52,926 nucleotides of DNA from Nocardioides sp. (lineage in GTDB: Bacteria; Actinomycetota; Actinomycetes; Propionibacteriales; Nocardioidaceae), in assembly GCF_025964975.1 (NCBI RefSeq), contig NZ_JAOPXV010000166.1:1-52926 (forward strand), given 5' to 3'. Each line of letters starts with the position of its first letter. Within the stretch, counting starts at the first letter, position 1. The translations under genes were made by a program, and so were the position numbers. The notes under the pieces were generated by a model. That model searched no databases. It was not told where the DNA came from and saw only the letters and a list, made by a program, of their open reading frames with translations. Below, in pieces: positions 34,580-43,374 of the stretch.

Positions 34580-36639
34580 GCCACTGGGTCTCGAAGCAGC
34601 GCGAGCGGTCGGTTCGCGGGTCCGCGGACCTCCACCAGCGTGCGCCCCTCGTGGACGGTGCTGGAGACCGACCCTCCAGCTGCTTCGATCCGGTCGCGCA
34701 TGTGGCGCAGCGACAGCGGCTCAGACTCGGTGCCGCTGACGCTCAGGTGCAGCCGGCCGGCGTGCACAGCCAGCACGACAGCGATGGGGTGCTCGAAGGA
34801 ACGGGTCGCCTCGGTGACACAGAAGTAGGCAGCAGCCTCCACGCGTGGGTCGAAGCGCACGGCTGCCGCCGAGTCCTCGATCGTCAGCCGCCCGGCGAGG
34901 CCGGGCCGCGCGAGCAGGGACCCGAGCGCCATGGGGAGTCCGGAGCGCGTCAGCTGCGCAGGGAACACCCCGCGGGTGATCTCGCGCAGCGACTTCACGG
35001 CCAGGTTCGTCGATATCAGCAGCGCCTCGAGCTGCCCGGCGACCACGCCGCTCGGGCGTGAGTCGTGCGAGAGAGCACGGAGCTGGTCCGGCAGCGGCGC
35101 AAGGTGAGGGATCACCTGTCGGGCGATGGCCCGCTCGACGCGGCTTCGTTCGGCGTCCCCAGCGCTGATCAGCCGTGCTCGGGACTCCTCCAGCTCGCGG
35201 GTGTGGCAAGCGAGCTTCTCCACCTGTGCGGACAGCTCCGTGGCCAGCTGGGCGTTGCTCAGTGCGATCCCTGCCTGGGCTGCGAGGTCGGCGAGCAACT
35301 GCTTGTCCCGCCGGCGGAGCGGGCGTCCGGCGCCCATCTCCACGGTGATGGTGCCCAATCTCTCGCCGTGCTCGGCCACGGGCATCGAGAACTCCGTGGT
35401 GCCACGTTGGTCGACTCGTTCGGGCGGCCAGGCCGTCTCGCGGCCAGGACCGTCTTGCACCCGGACGGAGACGACGGCTCCTCTGGCATTCAGCGCCCGA
35501 GCGGCAGCTTCCGCGACCGCAGGCAGGAGGGCGGCGGGGTCGGGCCTGTCCCCGAGCTGGCGGCTGAAGTCTGCCAGGGCTTCGTATGGCGCAGCAGCGG
35601 CACCGAATGCGACCCGGTCAGCCAGTCGAACAACCCGGCGGCGCATGGGCTGGAATGCGATCGCCACGAGTGCCGTCGCAACGAGGGACGGCCAGAAGCC
35701 ACCGGCTTCCTGCCCGGCGGCGGAACCGATCACCACAACGAGGAACACGTAGCCGATGGCGGCCAGTCCGGTCGCTGTGGCAACCATCAGTGCGCGATTG
35801 ACGATGAGGTCGATCTGCAACAACCGGTGGCGCAGCACCGCGACGGCAACGCACAGCGGGACCGCCAGCTGCGCGAGCCGCAGGGGCAACCCTGCGAGCC
35901 AGGTGACTTCCTCGCCCTGGATGCGCGGGAGCACCAGGATGATCACGACGCTGACGGCGAGGAAGACTGCCGACGATGCAATCCACAACAACTGGCGCCG
36001 CTCGTCGTCGCGGGCCTTGAGCAGCCGCAGCACCAGGGACACCGCCGAGGCGAGGAGACCGGCGGCAATGAGCAGGTATCCGATCGTGAGCAGGACGGTG
36101 GACAGCGAGACTCCGTCGTACTGCTCGGAGTAGACGAAGTCCCCCGGGGACGTGGCAAAGTTCCCCAGGGTGCGCAGTCCAAGACCCACCAGGGTGACCC
36201 ACACCGCCCAGCGCCAGCGGGATGAAGGGAGGTGGCCCGTGGGAGAGATCAGGAAGATCATGACCAGTGCGGTGAAGGCCGGCCAACCGATGAAGGGTGA
36301 CGCCCAGGCGACCACGTGGGCCCAGTACGGCGACCCCGGTCCATCACCCTCGAGGACCCAGACCGTGTAGGCGTCAGCGGCCAGGGTCACCGAGAGAAGG
36401 CTCGCGACGCACAACAACCAGCCCAGCATGTGCCGCGGATGGCGCGAGACGATCAGAGCCCCCATCAGGGCGCATCCCAGACCGGCCGAGGGCGCCAGTG
36501 GCCAGCCGTGGTGGGCCCACGTCGCTTCGCTGAGCAGCGAACTGTGAGCGGCGGTGAACCAGGTGTCCAGCGCGGCGGCCAACGTCGCCACACCGACGAG
36601 TGACCAAGCGACGGTCGCGCGCACCTCAGACCGCCACAC
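34576..36639 (-). CDS. Sensor histidine kinase-like protein with degenerate catalytic core (pseudokinase)
   Basis: 687 residues. The N-terminus has about eight to nine membrane helices (residues 8-325); then come a GAF-like domain (about 345-470) and a HisKA_3-like segment. Its DAERSRVERAIARQVIPHL aligns with DTERSRLERDLHDGAQQHL of the neighbouring kinase, so the phospho-acceptor His is Ala506 and the next Asp is Arg507. The ATPase lobe reads FCVTEATRSFEHP where active enzymes have EAxxNxxKH, and the DNGxG box is replaced by SGTESE. ATP hydrolysis and autophosphorylation look lost while the fold is kept. The start is GTG at 36639, or GTG at 36624 just past the upstream kinase stop. Confidence 0.85.
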   Translation of the reverse strand: MWRSEVRATVAWSLVGVATLAAALDTWFTAAHSSLLSEATWAHHGWPLAPSAGLGCALMGALIVSRHPRHMLGWLLCVASLLSVTLAADAYTVWVLEGDGPGSPYWAHVVAWASPFIGWPAFTALVMIFLISPTGHLPSSRWRWAVWVTLVGLGLRTLGNFATSPGDFVYSEQYDGVSLSTVLLTIGYLLIAAGLLASAVSLVLRLLKARDDERRQLLWIASSAVFLAVSVVIILVLPRIQGEEVTWLAGLPLRLAQLAVPLCVAVAVLRHRLLQIDLIVNRALMVATATGLAAIGYVFLVVVIGSAAGQEAGGFWPSLVATALVAIAFQPMRRRVVRLADRVAFGAAAAPYEALADFSRQLGDRPDPAALLPAVAEAAARALNARGAVVSVRVQDGPGRETAWPPERVDQRGTTEFSMPVAEHGERLGTITVEMGAGRPLRRRDKQLLADLAAQAGIALSNAQLATELSAQVEKLACHTRELEESRARLISAGDAERSRVERAIARQVIPHLAPLPDQLRALSHDSRPSGVVAGQLEALLISTNLAVKSLREITRGVFPAQLTRSGLPMALGSLLARPGLAGRLTIEDSAAAVRFDPRVEAAAYFCVTEATRSFEHPIAVVLAVHAGRLHLSVSGTESEPLSLRHMRDRIEAAGGSVSSTVHEGRTLVEVRGPANRPLALLRDPVA

Positions 36640-37993
36640 TGATGGGCCGCGAACCCGGGGCGACGGTGTCGCTCGCGTCGGACCGGGGCACCACGGTTGT
36701 CACGGTCGTACCGCCGCCGTACGACGAGGAGACCTCGACCGCTCCGCCGATCGCGTCCATCCGGTCTCGCATGTTCGCCAATCCAGCCCCGGTTGCGACG
36801 GTCGCGTCGCGTGGGTTGAAACCGATGCCGTTGTCGGTGACCGTGAGCCGCCAACGGTTCTGGTTCTCGTCCAGCCTGACCGACACACTCGTGGCGTTCG
36901 AGTGCTTGGTGGCGTTCTGGACCGCCTCCATGCAACTGAAGTAGAGAGCGGCCTCAACCGCTGCTGGGAGCCGCCCTAGCTCGTGGCCCTCGATCCTCAC
37001 AGACATGGCGCTGCCGACGATTCCCGCGCGCAGCGCCGACCCGAGTCCCTCGTCGGCGAGCTGCCTCGGGTAGATGCCGCGCGACAGGGTCGACAGCGTC
37101 TCGATGGCCATCAGTGCTGCGTCCGCCTGCTCGGTGAGGATGACGGCCGCGCGACGTGGTGAGCGCTCGACGATGGTGTGCGCCAGTCGGAGGTTGACCG
37201 TCAGGGCGACCAAGTGCTGCTGGGCCCCGTCATGCAGGTCTCGCTCGAGGCGGCTCCTCTCGGTGTCCTGGGTCTCGATGAGCCGCTCGCGCGAGGCCGA
37301 GATCTCCGCCGAACGGACCAAGAGTTCCTCGCGGCGGTCATCGAGCTCGGCGCGTAGTGCGACTCGTTTGAGCACCAGGCCGGCTTGGGCTGCCAGTCCG
37401 GCGAAGAGCCGCTCCTCGATCCGAGTGAGCGCGAGGCCCGGACGCTCCTGAAGTCGAAGCACGCCCAGAAGCTGGCGGCCCTGCCGAACCGGGAGCGTTC
37501 TCGAACCGGTCGGAGTCACCACGGCGTTCTCGTGACCAAAGGACGGAGGAGTGCGATCGACGTCGACATCCGGTGGCCAGCTGGCAGCCAGGGTCGCCCG
37601 GCCGGAGACGTTCAGCCACACCTGGGTCCACTCGGCCCCCGTGCCTTGGGCCAGCAGCATCGCCATCCGCTCCGGCAGCCCGTGGCTCGAGTCGGCGCCC
37701 GTGACTTCATCCGCGAAGTGGCTCAGCACGTCGTAAGGTCTCACGCCGCCCGGACTCCACCGGGCGGTGAGGCGCTCGAGCTCGGTCTGCACCCGCTGGA
37801 ACGCCAACGCCACGACGGTGGTCGCCAACACGGACAACAGCACGCTGGGGGACCCGGTGTGGCCGATGAGTGTCCCGCCTCCGACGACGACGACGACGTA
37901 GACCGACCCCACGAAGGCGGCGAGCCCGAGGAAGACGGCGGACGTGCTCAAACCTCCTGGGGGCAGCTGGCGGAGCGAGCGCCGTGGCGTCAT
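36626..37993 (-). CDS. NarL/DesK-type sensor histidine kinase
   Basis: 455 residues. Two membrane helices at about 18-65 (TSAVFLGLAAFVGSVYVVVV; LLSVLATTVVALAFQ), a GAF-like domain (about 100-215), a coiled linker, then HisKA_3 with His254 in ERDLHDGAQQHLV. The ATPase has the N-box SCMEAVQNATKHSNA, the D-box VTDNGIGFNP and GLANMRDRMDAIGG. It should phosphorylate the LuxR-type response regulator encoded 94 bp upstream in the same direction. Its end overlaps the degenerate kinase by 14 bp if the 36639 start is used. Compared with its neighbour it has a much reduced sensor. Confidence 0.9.
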   Translation of the reverse strand: MTPRRSLRQLPPGGLSTSAVFLGLAAFVGSVYVVVVVGGGTLIGHTGSPSVLLSVLATTVVALAFQRVQTELERLTARWSPGGVRPYDVLSHFADEVTGADSSHGLPERMAMLLAQGTGAEWTQVWLNVSGRATLAASWPPDVDVDRTPPSFGHENAVVTPTGSRTLPVRQGRQLLGVLRLQERPGLALTRIEERLFAGLAAQAGLVLKRVALRAELDDRREELLVRSAEISASRERLIETQDTERSRLERDLHDGAQQHLVALTVNLRLAHTIVERSPRRAAVILTEQADAALMAIETLSTLSRGIYPRQLADEGLGSALRAGIVGSAMSVRIEGHELGRLPAAVEAALYFSCMEAVQNATKHSNATSVSVRLDENQNRWRLTVTDNGIGFNPRDATVATGAGLANMRDRMDAIGGAVEVSSSYGGGTTVTTVVPRSDASDTVAPGSRPISVAV

Positions 37994-38087
37994 GGCTCAG
38001 TGTGCGCCTCCACGAGCGATGTGGGGGAGGGGCTCTGCCGCACCCGGAAGGTGGGGCTGGCCGTACCCGGCGGCATCGCCACTCGAC

Positions 38088-38756
38088 TCAGCGACGCGGG
38101 CCGCTGGCCTCGAGGTAGGTCAGCACGGCCATGACCCGCCTGCTCACCTCGTGCTCGTCGGCCAGCCCGAGCTTGTGGAAGACCGATCCGATGTGTTTTT
38201 CCACAGCGCGGTCACTGAGAAAGAGGGTCTTGGCGATGGTGGAGTTGTTGCGACCCGTTGCCATCTCGTGCAGGACAGCGCGCTCGCGGTCGGTCAGTCC
38301 GAGCAGGGGCGCTTCTGCTCCTCGACGGGCGAGCAACGCCTCGACGACGGCGGGGTCGAGAACCGACCCGCCGCGGGCCACTTCATGTAGGGCACGGGCT
38401 AGTTCGTCAAGGTCGCTGACCCGCTCCTTGAGCAGGTAGCCCACCCCAGCGGCTCCGCCGGCCAGGAGCGCGAAGGCGTAGTCCTCCTCGACGTACTGCG
38501 ACAGCACGACCACCCCGACACCGGGGTGCTCGAGGCGGATGCGGCGGGCCGCCTCGATGCCCTCGTTGGTATGGGTGGGTGGCATACGGATGTCAGTGAG
38601 GACCACGTCCGGTCGGTTCTCTGCGACCGACGCCATGAGCGAGTCCAGGTCGGCTGCCGTGCCGACGACCTCGATGCCTTCGCCCTCGGCGAGGAGCGCC
38701 GAGACCCCCTCACGAGCAAGGAAGTTGTCGTCCGCGAAGACGACCCTGAGGGGCAT
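38088..38756 (-). CDS. LuxR/NarL-family response regulator
   Basis: 222 residues. Receiver with DD at 9-10, Asp55 in VVLTDIRMPP and Lys in GYLLKERV. The C-terminal helix-turn-helix is LTDRERAVLHEMATGRNN then AKTLFLSDRAVEKHIGSVF. It is probably phosphorylated by the histidine kinase downstream. It is divergent from the MMPL-ABC operon across 178 bp, which makes that operon the obvious target. Confidence 0.92.
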   Translation of the reverse strand: MPLRVVFADDNFLAREGVSALLAEGEGIEVVGTAADLDSLMASVAENRPDVVLTDIRMPPTHTNEGIEAARRIRLEHPGVGVVVLSQYVEEDYAFALLAGGAAGVGYLLKERVSDLDELARALHEVARGGSVLDPAVVEALLARRGAEAPLLGLTDRERAVLHEMATGRNNSTIAKTLFLSDRAVEKHIGSVFHKLGLADEHEVSRRVMAVLTYLEASGPRR

Positions 38757-38780
38757 GCCTTGGACTGTAGCGATCCCCCG

Positions 38781-38815
38781 GACCGGGTGGGGCCAGCACT
38801 CATGACCGGTGGGGC
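38781..38815 (+). repeat. Direct repeats in the divergent promoter region of the response regulator and MMPL genes
   Basis: GACCGGGTGGGGC (38781-38793) and GACCGGTGGGGC (38804-38815) differ by one base and start 23 bp apart, about two helical turns. Their place between a LuxR-type regulator and a transporter operon fits tandem regulator sites; this is inferred. Confidence 0.4.
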
Positions 38816-38934
38816 TCGGTCCCGCTGTTGTGCGCCGTGCCCCATCCTCGCGAGCGGCGCCGATTCGTAGGTTCGACGTGCACTCTCAGACGTGCCCACC
38901 CTGGGCTGTCTGGCCCGTCGATGAGGAGTCCGAC

Positions 38935-41142
38935 ATGTTGGTACAGCTAGCTGACTGGTGCTTTCGACAGCGCCGTCTGGTCATCGTCGCGTGGGTCGCC
39001 GCGCTGGCGGGGGCCTTCGTCCTTGCTGGATCGATCGGCGGGGGGGCAAGGCAGGACTACTTCCAACCCGGATCCGAGTCACAGGCCGCCTCGGAGACTC
39101 TCCAGGCGAAGTTCCCGCGGCGGGCCGGCGACACCGTTGAGGTGGTGCTGCGATCCGAAAGCGGCTTCAGCTCCGCTGCCGTCCGCGAGAAGTCCGAGGA
39201 GATCTTCGAGGGCGTCGCCACCGACTCCCACGTCGTGGGTGTGGCAAGCCCGTTCAGCGACGGTGGCGCGCGCCAGATCTCGGCCGACGGCAAGACTGCC
39301 TACGCCGTCGTCGCCCTCGACCAGACCGTGGACGACTACACCGCAGCTGGGGCCAAGGCTCTGATCGACCCGATTCTCGCGGCTGGCGACGACACCTTGC
39401 GGGTCGAGGCAGGGGGCCCGGTCGCGGCGCTGTCCCAGACAGCACCTGTGGGCGGCGGTGAGGTCGTCGGCTTCGTCGCCGCGGCCCTGATCCTGCTGTT
39501 CACCTTCGGATCGGCGGTCGCGATGGGCCTGCCACTCCTCACGGCTGTCTTCGGCCTCGGCATGTCCGTCGCGCTGGGAGGCCTCTTGCGCCGAGTGCTG
39601 GACGTCCCCGACTGGGCGACCATGACGGCGGCGATGGTCGGCATCGGTGTCGGCATCGACTACGCACTGCTCATCGTCACCCGCTACCGCAGCGGCCTGG
39701 CGGAGGGACGGGACCCGCGTGGCGCGACCACGACGGCGATCGCAACCGCCGGCCGGGCAGTCGTCTTCGCCGGCATCACCGTCGTCATCGCAATGATGGG
39801 GATCCTCCTGGTCGGTCAACCCGCGCTGACGGGCTTCGCGTTCACTTCGTCGCTCTTCGTGCTGGTCACCATGGGCGCCTCGCTGACGCTGCTCCCAGCA
39901 CTGCTGGGGTTCGCCGGACGGAACATCGAGCGTTTGCACGTGCCGTTCGTGGGCAAGAGGCAGCGTGCGTACGACACGACGCGGTGGTACCGGTGGAGCC
40001 GGTTCATCCAGCGTCGGCCAGGGATCGCCGCGGTCGGAGGCCTCGCCGTCCTGCTCGCGTTGGCCGCTCCCCTGCTGGGCATCCGCCTCGGCACCCCGGA
40101 CGCACAGAACGAGCCTCCTGCGTACACGTCTCGCCAGGCCTATGAGCTGTTGGCGGACGGCTTCGGCCCAGGGTTCTCTGCGCCGTTGGTGCTGGCCGTC
40201 CACGGCGCCTCCGGCGCAGACCTGCTCACCTCAAGCGATGATGTGGGCAGGGAACTCGCCCTCGTGGAGGGCGTCGCCCAGGTCTCCGCTGCGGTCATCA
40301 ACGACGCCGGCGACACAGCGGTCCTGACCGTGGTGCCCAGCACGTCGCCACAGGACGCCGCCACTGGGGAGCTGGTCGATCTCCTGCGTGACACCGTCAT
40401 CCCGGATGCGACTGCGGGCACGGGTCTTGAGATCGCCGTCGGAGGGATGGTTGCCTCCAACCTGGACACCGATCGAGGGGTCGTCGCACGTCTGCCACTG
40501 TTCTTCGGCGGCATCCTGCTGGTGTCGTTCCTGCTCCTCATGATGGTGTTTCGCTCCGTCGCAGTGCCACTCAAAGCCGTCGTCATGAACCTGCTCGCGA
40601 GCGCGGCTGCGTTCGGTGTCCTGACGCTCGCAACAAACGGTGGACCGCTCGGCGACCTGGTCGGCATTCCGGAAGCCACACCCGTCCCGATCCTGCTGCC
40701 CGTAGGGATCTTCGCGATCCTGTTCGGTCTCTCGATGGACTACGAGGTGTTCCTCCTGTCGCGGATCAAGGAGGAGTACGACAGGACCGGCGACAACGCT
40801 CGGGCGGTCGCGGACGGTCTGGCCAAGTCCGCCCGGGTCATCACAGCCGGCGCTGCAGTGATGATCACCGTGTTTCTCTCCTTCATCCTGGGCCAGCTGG
40901 TCTTCGCCAAGATGTTCGGCATCGGCCTGGCCGCCGCCGTGTTCCTCGACGCGACCCTGGTTCGCCTGGTGCTCGTCCCAGCCACGATGGAGCTGTTGGG
41001 CGATCGCAACTGGTGGCTGCCGGGCTGGTTGGACCGCCTGCTGCCGCAAATTCACGCCGAGGGCCGCGAACCGGGTGACGACGACGGCACCGTCCCGCAG
41101 CCGTTCGTCCCCGCGCACCCCGTGCGCGCTGGCCTCCGATGA
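38935..41142 (+). CDS. MMPL-family RND transporter
   Basis: 735 residues. Two symmetric halves, each with a helix, an external loop domain and five to six helices. Signature segments are GIGVGIDYALLIVTRYRSG in the first half and FGLSMDYEVFLLSRIKEEY in the second; the central Asp-Tyr pairs carry protons. MMPL pumps export lipids or drugs across the actinobacterial membrane using the proton gradient. GAGGAG precedes the ATG. It is first in a chain of genes that overlap by ATGA, so it is probably co-translated with the ABC exporter. Confidence 0.92.
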   Translation: MLVQLADWCFRQRRLVIVAWVAALAGAFVLAGSIGGGARQDYFQPGSESQAASETLQAKFPRRAGDTVEVVLRSESGFSSAAVREKSEEIFEGVATDSHVVGVASPFSDGGARQISADGKTAYAVVALDQTVDDYTAAGAKALIDPILAAGDDTLRVEAGGPVAALSQTAPVGGGEVVGFVAAALILLFTFGSAVAMGLPLLTAVFGLGMSVALGGLLRRVLDVPDWATMTAAMVGIGVGIDYALLIVTRYRSGLAEGRDPRGATTTAIATAGRAVVFAGITVVIAMMGILLVGQPALTGFAFTSSLFVLVTMGASLTLLPALLGFAGRNIERLHVPFVGKRQRAYDTTRWYRWSRFIQRRPGIAAVGGLAVLLALAAPLLGIRLGTPDAQNEPPAYTSRQAYELLADGFGPGFSAPLVLAVHGASGADLLTSSDDVGRELALVEGVAQVSAAVINDAGDTAVLTVVPSTSPQDAATGELVDLLRDTVIPDATAGTGLEIAVGGMVASNLDTDRGVVARLPLFFGGILLVSFLLLMMVFRSVAVPLKAVVMNLLASAAAFGVLTLATNGGPLGDLVGIPEATPVPILLPVGIFAILFGLSMDYEVFLLSRIKEEYDRTGDNARAVADGLAKSARVITAGAAVMITVFLSFILGQLVFAKMFGIGLAAAVFLDATLVRLVLVPATMELLGDRNWWLPGWLDRLLPQIHAEGREPGDDDGTVPQPFVPAHPVRAGLR

Positions 41143-42035
41143 TCACCGTCGAAGGCGTGACGAGGAAGTACGGAAGCTTCACTGCCGTGGACGATGTCAC
41201 CTTCACCGCGCACGTTGGTCGGGTGACCGGATTCCTCGGGCCCAACGGGGCCGGCAAGTCGACCACGATGCGGATCATGGTCGGCCTCACGCGAGCCACG
41301 GCGGGCACCATCACGATCTCCGGGCGGCACTACGTCGACCTGCCCAACCCAGGGCTCGACGTCGGCGTACTGCTGGACGCCTCTGCCCAGCACGCGGGCC
41401 GGACCGGTCGCGAGATCCTCACCATTGCCCAGCAGTACATGGGGCTCCCGCGCAGTCGCGTGGACGAGATGCTGGACGTCGTCAGCCTCACACCCTCGGA
41501 GGCGTCCCGTCGGGTGGGCAACTACTCGCTGGGCATGCGTCAGCGACTGGGGATCGCCACCGCCCTGATCGGTGATCCGTCGGTGCTGATCCTCGACGAG
41601 CCGGCGAACGGCCTGGACCCGGCGGGCATCCGCTGGATGCGCGACCTGCTGCGGAGCTACGCCGACCGTGGCGGGACCGTCCTGTTGTCCTCGCACCTGC
41701 TCCATGAGATCGAGGTCATCGCCGACGACATCGTGATGATCGGCAACGGCAAGATCGTCTCGCAGGGCACCAAGACCGAGCTGCTGCACGCTGCCGGCAC
41801 AGTCGTACGAGCGGCCGACCTCCCCCGTCTCGACCGTGCGCTCGGCCAGCTTGCGATCGCGACCACCAGGTCCCAGGCCGGGGCCCTGCTCACCGATGTG
41901 GACCCGGTCCTGGTCGGCAAGGTGGCCCTCGAGGCCGGGGTCGCCCTCAGCGAGCTGCGCACCGCCGATGCCGGGCTCGAGGACATGTTCCTCGCGCTCA
42001 CCGCCACCTCCCCACGAGAAGGAACAACGACATGA
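41139..42035 (+). CDS. ABC exporter ATP-binding protein
   Basis: 298 residues. Walker A GPNGAGKST at about residue 34, Q-loop region VGVLLDASAQHAGRTGRE, signature YSLGMRQRLGIA, Walker B VLILDEPANGLDP and H-loop LLSSHLLHEIE. The C-terminal 80 residues form the regulatory tail common in DrrA/BcrA-type exporters. The ATG overlaps the MMPL stop (ATGA) and the gene's own stop overlaps the permease start (ATGA). Confidence 0.93.
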   Translation: MITVEGVTRKYGSFTAVDDVTFTAHVGRVTGFLGPNGAGKSTTMRIMVGLTRATAGTITISGRHYVDLPNPGLDVGVLLDASAQHAGRTGREILTIAQQYMGLPRSRVDEMLDVVSLTPSEASRRVGNYSLGMRQRLGIATALIGDPSVLILDEPANGLDPAGIRWMRDLLRSYADRGGTVLLSSHLLHEIEVIADDIVMIGNGKIVSQGTKTELLHAAGTVVRAADLPRLDRALGQLAIATTRSQAGALLTDVDPVLVGKVALEAGVALSELRTADAGLEDMFLALTATSPREGTTT

Positions 42036-42835
42036 GCGCCGTCACGGCATCGAGTCCCCAGCGTCTCTACCCGGTACGCCGCCGCGTGCCGCTGACACGA
42101 GTGACGAAGGTCGAGCTGCGCAAGATGTTCAACACGCGCTCGGGCTTCTGGCTGATGGCCAGCATCGTCATCTCCGCCGTTCTGGCCACGGGCGGTGTGA
42201 TCCTCTGGGCGCCGGACGACCAGCTCACCTACTCGACGTTCGCGACGGCGATCCGCTTCCCCGTGGTCATCATCCTGCCGCTGATCGCGATCCTCGCGGT
42301 CACCAGCGAATGGAGCCAACGCGCCGGGCTCACCACGTTCACCCTGATCCCTCACCGCAGCCGGATCATCACCGCCAAGGCGATCTCATCGGTGCTCATA
42401 GCGTTTGCGGCGACGGTGTTGGCGTTCGCCGTCGGTGCGCTCGGCAACCTCCTGAGTGCCGGCGTCACAGGGACCACGCCGGTGTGGAACGTCACCCTGA
42501 CCCAGTGCCTCTACTACCTGCTCGGCATGCTCCTCAGTCTGCTGACCGGATTCATGCTCGGGGTGCTCCTGCGCTCCTCCACCGGAGCGATCGTTGCCTA
42601 TTTCGTCCTGACCTTCGTGCTGCCCATCGTCTTCGGACTCCTCGGCGACAACCAGCTGTGGTTCCACGACCTGCAGCCCTGGATCGACATCCAGTTCGCT
42701 CAGGGCGGCCTGTTCGTCTTCGAGCGAGCCCTGACCGCCGAGCAGTGGGCCCACATCGCCGTCACAGGTGTCACCTGGCTGCTGCTTCCCATGGCGATCG
42801 GGCTCGGATTCGCGACGCGTGCCGAGGTCAAGTAG
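42032..42835 (+). CDS. ABC-2 type exporter permease
   Basis: 267 residues with six predicted helices: FWLMASIVISAVLATGGVIL, AIRFPVVIILPLIAILAVTS, VLIAFAATVLAFAVGALGNL, YYLLGMLLSLLTGFMLGVLL, AIVAYFVLTFVLPIVFGLLG and HIAVTGVTWLLLPMAIGLGF. It forms the membrane part of the exporter with the upstream ATPase. The segment LTTFTLIPHRSRIITAKAI between helices 2 and 3 is usual for this family. The cargo is unknown; proximity to MMPL and a two-component system suggests drug or envelope-stress defence. Confidence 0.88.
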   Translation: MSAVTASSPQRLYPVRRRVPLTRVTKVELRKMFNTRSGFWLMASIVISAVLATGGVILWAPDDQLTYSTFATAIRFPVVIILPLIAILAVTSEWSQRAGLTTFTLIPHRSRIITAKAISSVLIAFAATVLAFAVGALGNLLSAGVTGTTPVWNVTLTQCLYYLLGMLLSLLTGFMLGVLLRSSTGAIVAYFVLTFVLPIVFGLLGDNQLWFHDLQPWIDIQFAQGGLFVFERALTAEQWAHIAVTGVTWLLLPMAIGLGFATRAEVK

Positions 42836-42894
42836 CCGTCCGTCCGAACCCGCCGTACCCCACAACCAGCCGTGCCACACACCAAGGAGAAGTC

Positions 42895-43374
42895 ATGAGA
42901 ACCATCAGTGTCGTCACCGACATCGCTGCCCCGGCGGAGGCAGTCTGGGCACACATCGCTGCCACGTCCGACTACCCAGACTGGAACCCGTTCATCACAG
43001 CGCTTCGGGGGGACCTCGTCGTCGGCGGTCGCCTGGAAATTCGCATCGCTCCGCCCGGTGGTCGCGCCATGACGTTCCGACCGGTCGTCACGGCCGTGGT
43101 CGAAGGAGCCCGGCTCGAGTGGCTAGGCCGACTGGGGCTGCCTGGCGTGGTCGACGGGCGGCACTCGTTCCAGCTCGAGCCCAAGGGGGACGGCGGCACC
43201 CGCCTCACGCAAGCCGAGGACTTCAGCGGGGTCTTGGTTCCCCTCATGCCGTCGGTGCTGAAGCGGACACGTGTGGGCTTCGAGCAGCTGAACGAGGCGC
43301 TGCGCGTTCGCGCGGAGCAATACACCTCCCCCAGACGCGATCGTTCATGGGAATCAGATGGTCATGGTCTCTGA
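42895..43374 (+). CDS. SRPBCC-family protein
   Basis: 159 residues, a START/Bet v1-type helix-grip fold that binds hydrophobic ligands: TDIAAPAEAVWAHIAATSDY, PDWNPFITALRGDL, then VDGRHSFQLEP and GGTRLTQAEDFSGVLVP. Members range from polyketide cyclases to lipid carriers; no catalytic residues can be assigned. AAGGAG lies just before the ATG. It follows the permease by 59 bp and overlaps the next gene by 17 bp, so it is probably part of the same transcript. Confidence 0.85.
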   Translation: MRTISVVTDIAAPAEAVWAHIAATSDYPDWNPFITALRGDLVVGGRLEIRIAPPGGRAMTFRPVVTAVVEGARLEWLGRLGLPGVVDGRHSFQLEPKGDGGTRLTQAEDFSGVLVPLMPSVLKRTRVGFEQLNEALRVRAEQYTSPRRDRSWESDGHGL

